Source: Desulfarculales bacterium UBA702
GTDB lineage: Bacteria; Desulfobacterota; Syntrophobacteria; Syntrophobacterales; Syntrophobacteraceae
DNA length: 64,000 nucleotides
Assembly (NCBI GenBank): GCA_002298165.1
Contig: DBMI01000115.1
Span: 131,823-195,822 of the forward strand
Direction: 5' to 3'
The notes under the pieces are model-generated. The model saw only the letters and a list, made by a program, of their open reading frames with translations. It was not told where the DNA came from and searched no databases. The translations under genes and the position numbers were made by a program. Of this stretch, positions 63,526-64,000 are shown piece after piece; position 1 is the first letter of the stretch; each line of letters begins with the position of its first letter.

Positions 63526-64000
63526 TTTTTCTCCTTCTGAATAAAAACTTAAATACCATGACATTTGAAAGCTATAAGTGGCATCAGCTCACCTTGTTAC
63601 CCTCCGACGACTACCTGTAGAGGCTGATCAGCATACAGGCATCTCCCCTACTCTGTTCAACCCCTTGCGTAATCAACATTCGAGCGTTTACCTTTTACCG
63701 CTTGAGCAGGTTTTCGTAGTCTCAGTCATTGTCGGGGAATTCACATTTTGATCGGCTTGCCTCAAAATTGCACAAAATTACGGTTGAATTGCTTTTTTAG
63801 GCATGGTAAGGTGGCTCTGTCCCGAGACTTTACCAGCTCATAATCTATCCAACTTCTCCGTTTCCTGTCTTCTTGTAGCAAAATGGGACATGACAGGGTT
63901 TCGCCTGTCTCACCTCTTCAATCTCATCCAAAACTTATTATTCCTTCGAAAACCCTTCCATCTTCAGGAGGGAGCCCTTGGACGCAATTGCCATTACTCT
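63526..64000. other. Window end without a recognisable gene
   Basis: About 475 bp beyond the TIGR03118 gene, with stops in all frames and no clear repeat, tRNA or ribosome-binding site. The first part must contain the promoter of the minus-strand gene. Confidence 0.5.

Noticed and set aside
1..64000. tRNA, rRNA, IS elements or prophage genes
   Set aside because: No cloverleaf, rRNA core sequence, transposase, integrase or phage structural gene could be recognised.

Overview
The window looks like chromosomal DNA of an anaerobic Desulfobacterota (old Deltaproteobacteria) bacterium, perhaps near the Syntrophobacterales. The pointers are an HdrA-MvhD-MetV-MetF operon of Wood-Ljungdahl type, a Tat-exported uptake [NiFe] hydrogenase, an anaerobic-type cobalamin cluster (cbiF-cbiG-cbiH), selenocysteine use, and the gene orders ftsK-lolA-pdxA-uvrA and yajC-secD-secF. 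The taxonomic call is inference; no rRNA, tRNA, phage, IS or CRISPR array was seen.

Layout. 1-11.4 kb: housekeeping block with the 3' part of RNase J, ftsK, lolA, pdxA, a short uvrA, then yajC-secD-secF. 11.5-16.7 kb: universal stress protein and HAD phosphatase on the minus strand, then a class-IV aminotransferase and comEC. 16.7-20.5 kb: an unusual accessory stretch (lipoprotein gene, alpha/beta hydrolase, tiny membrane peptide, palindromic repeat). It is punctuated by two orphan remnants of a comEC 3' end, as if DNA had been inserted more than once at that gene end. 20.5-35.3 kb: phosphoesterase, galE, a DUF2007-DUF3786 fusion next to a BtuF-like protein, transglutaminase-like protein, purine nucleoside phosphorylase, hrpA, NUDIX protein, glgA, selD and rpoH. 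35.5-47.6 kb: hisC-cmk-rpsA, sppA, the YrdC/TsaC gene, ppx/gppA, guaB-guaA, a UPF0280 protein and a phosphoesterase-HIT-LapA operon. 48.4-53.8 kb: a large-subunit-first [NiFe] hydrogenase followed within 6 bp by a chemoreceptor with a c-type haem motif, then an HDOD protein. 53.9-56.5 kb: overlapping cbiF-cbiG-cbiH on the minus strand. 57.0-62.2 kb: hdrA-mvhD-metV-metF. 62.4-63.5 kb: a secreted TIGR03118-type protein.

How the genes work together. The most informative signal is two in-frame UGA codons that extend genes into conserved N-termini. One makes MvhD a selenoprotein (U16); the other makes selenophosphate synthetase SelD itself a selenoprotein (U17). Each UGA is followed by a plausible bacterial SECIS hairpin. 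Selenium metabolism, cobalamin synthesis, methylene-tetrahydrofolate reduction coupled to an HdrA flavoprotein, and periplasmic hydrogen oxidation fit an autotrophic or syntrophic H2/formate/C1 lifestyle. The hydrogenase large subunit ends exactly at the metal-ligand histidine, so it has no cleavable C-terminal tail.
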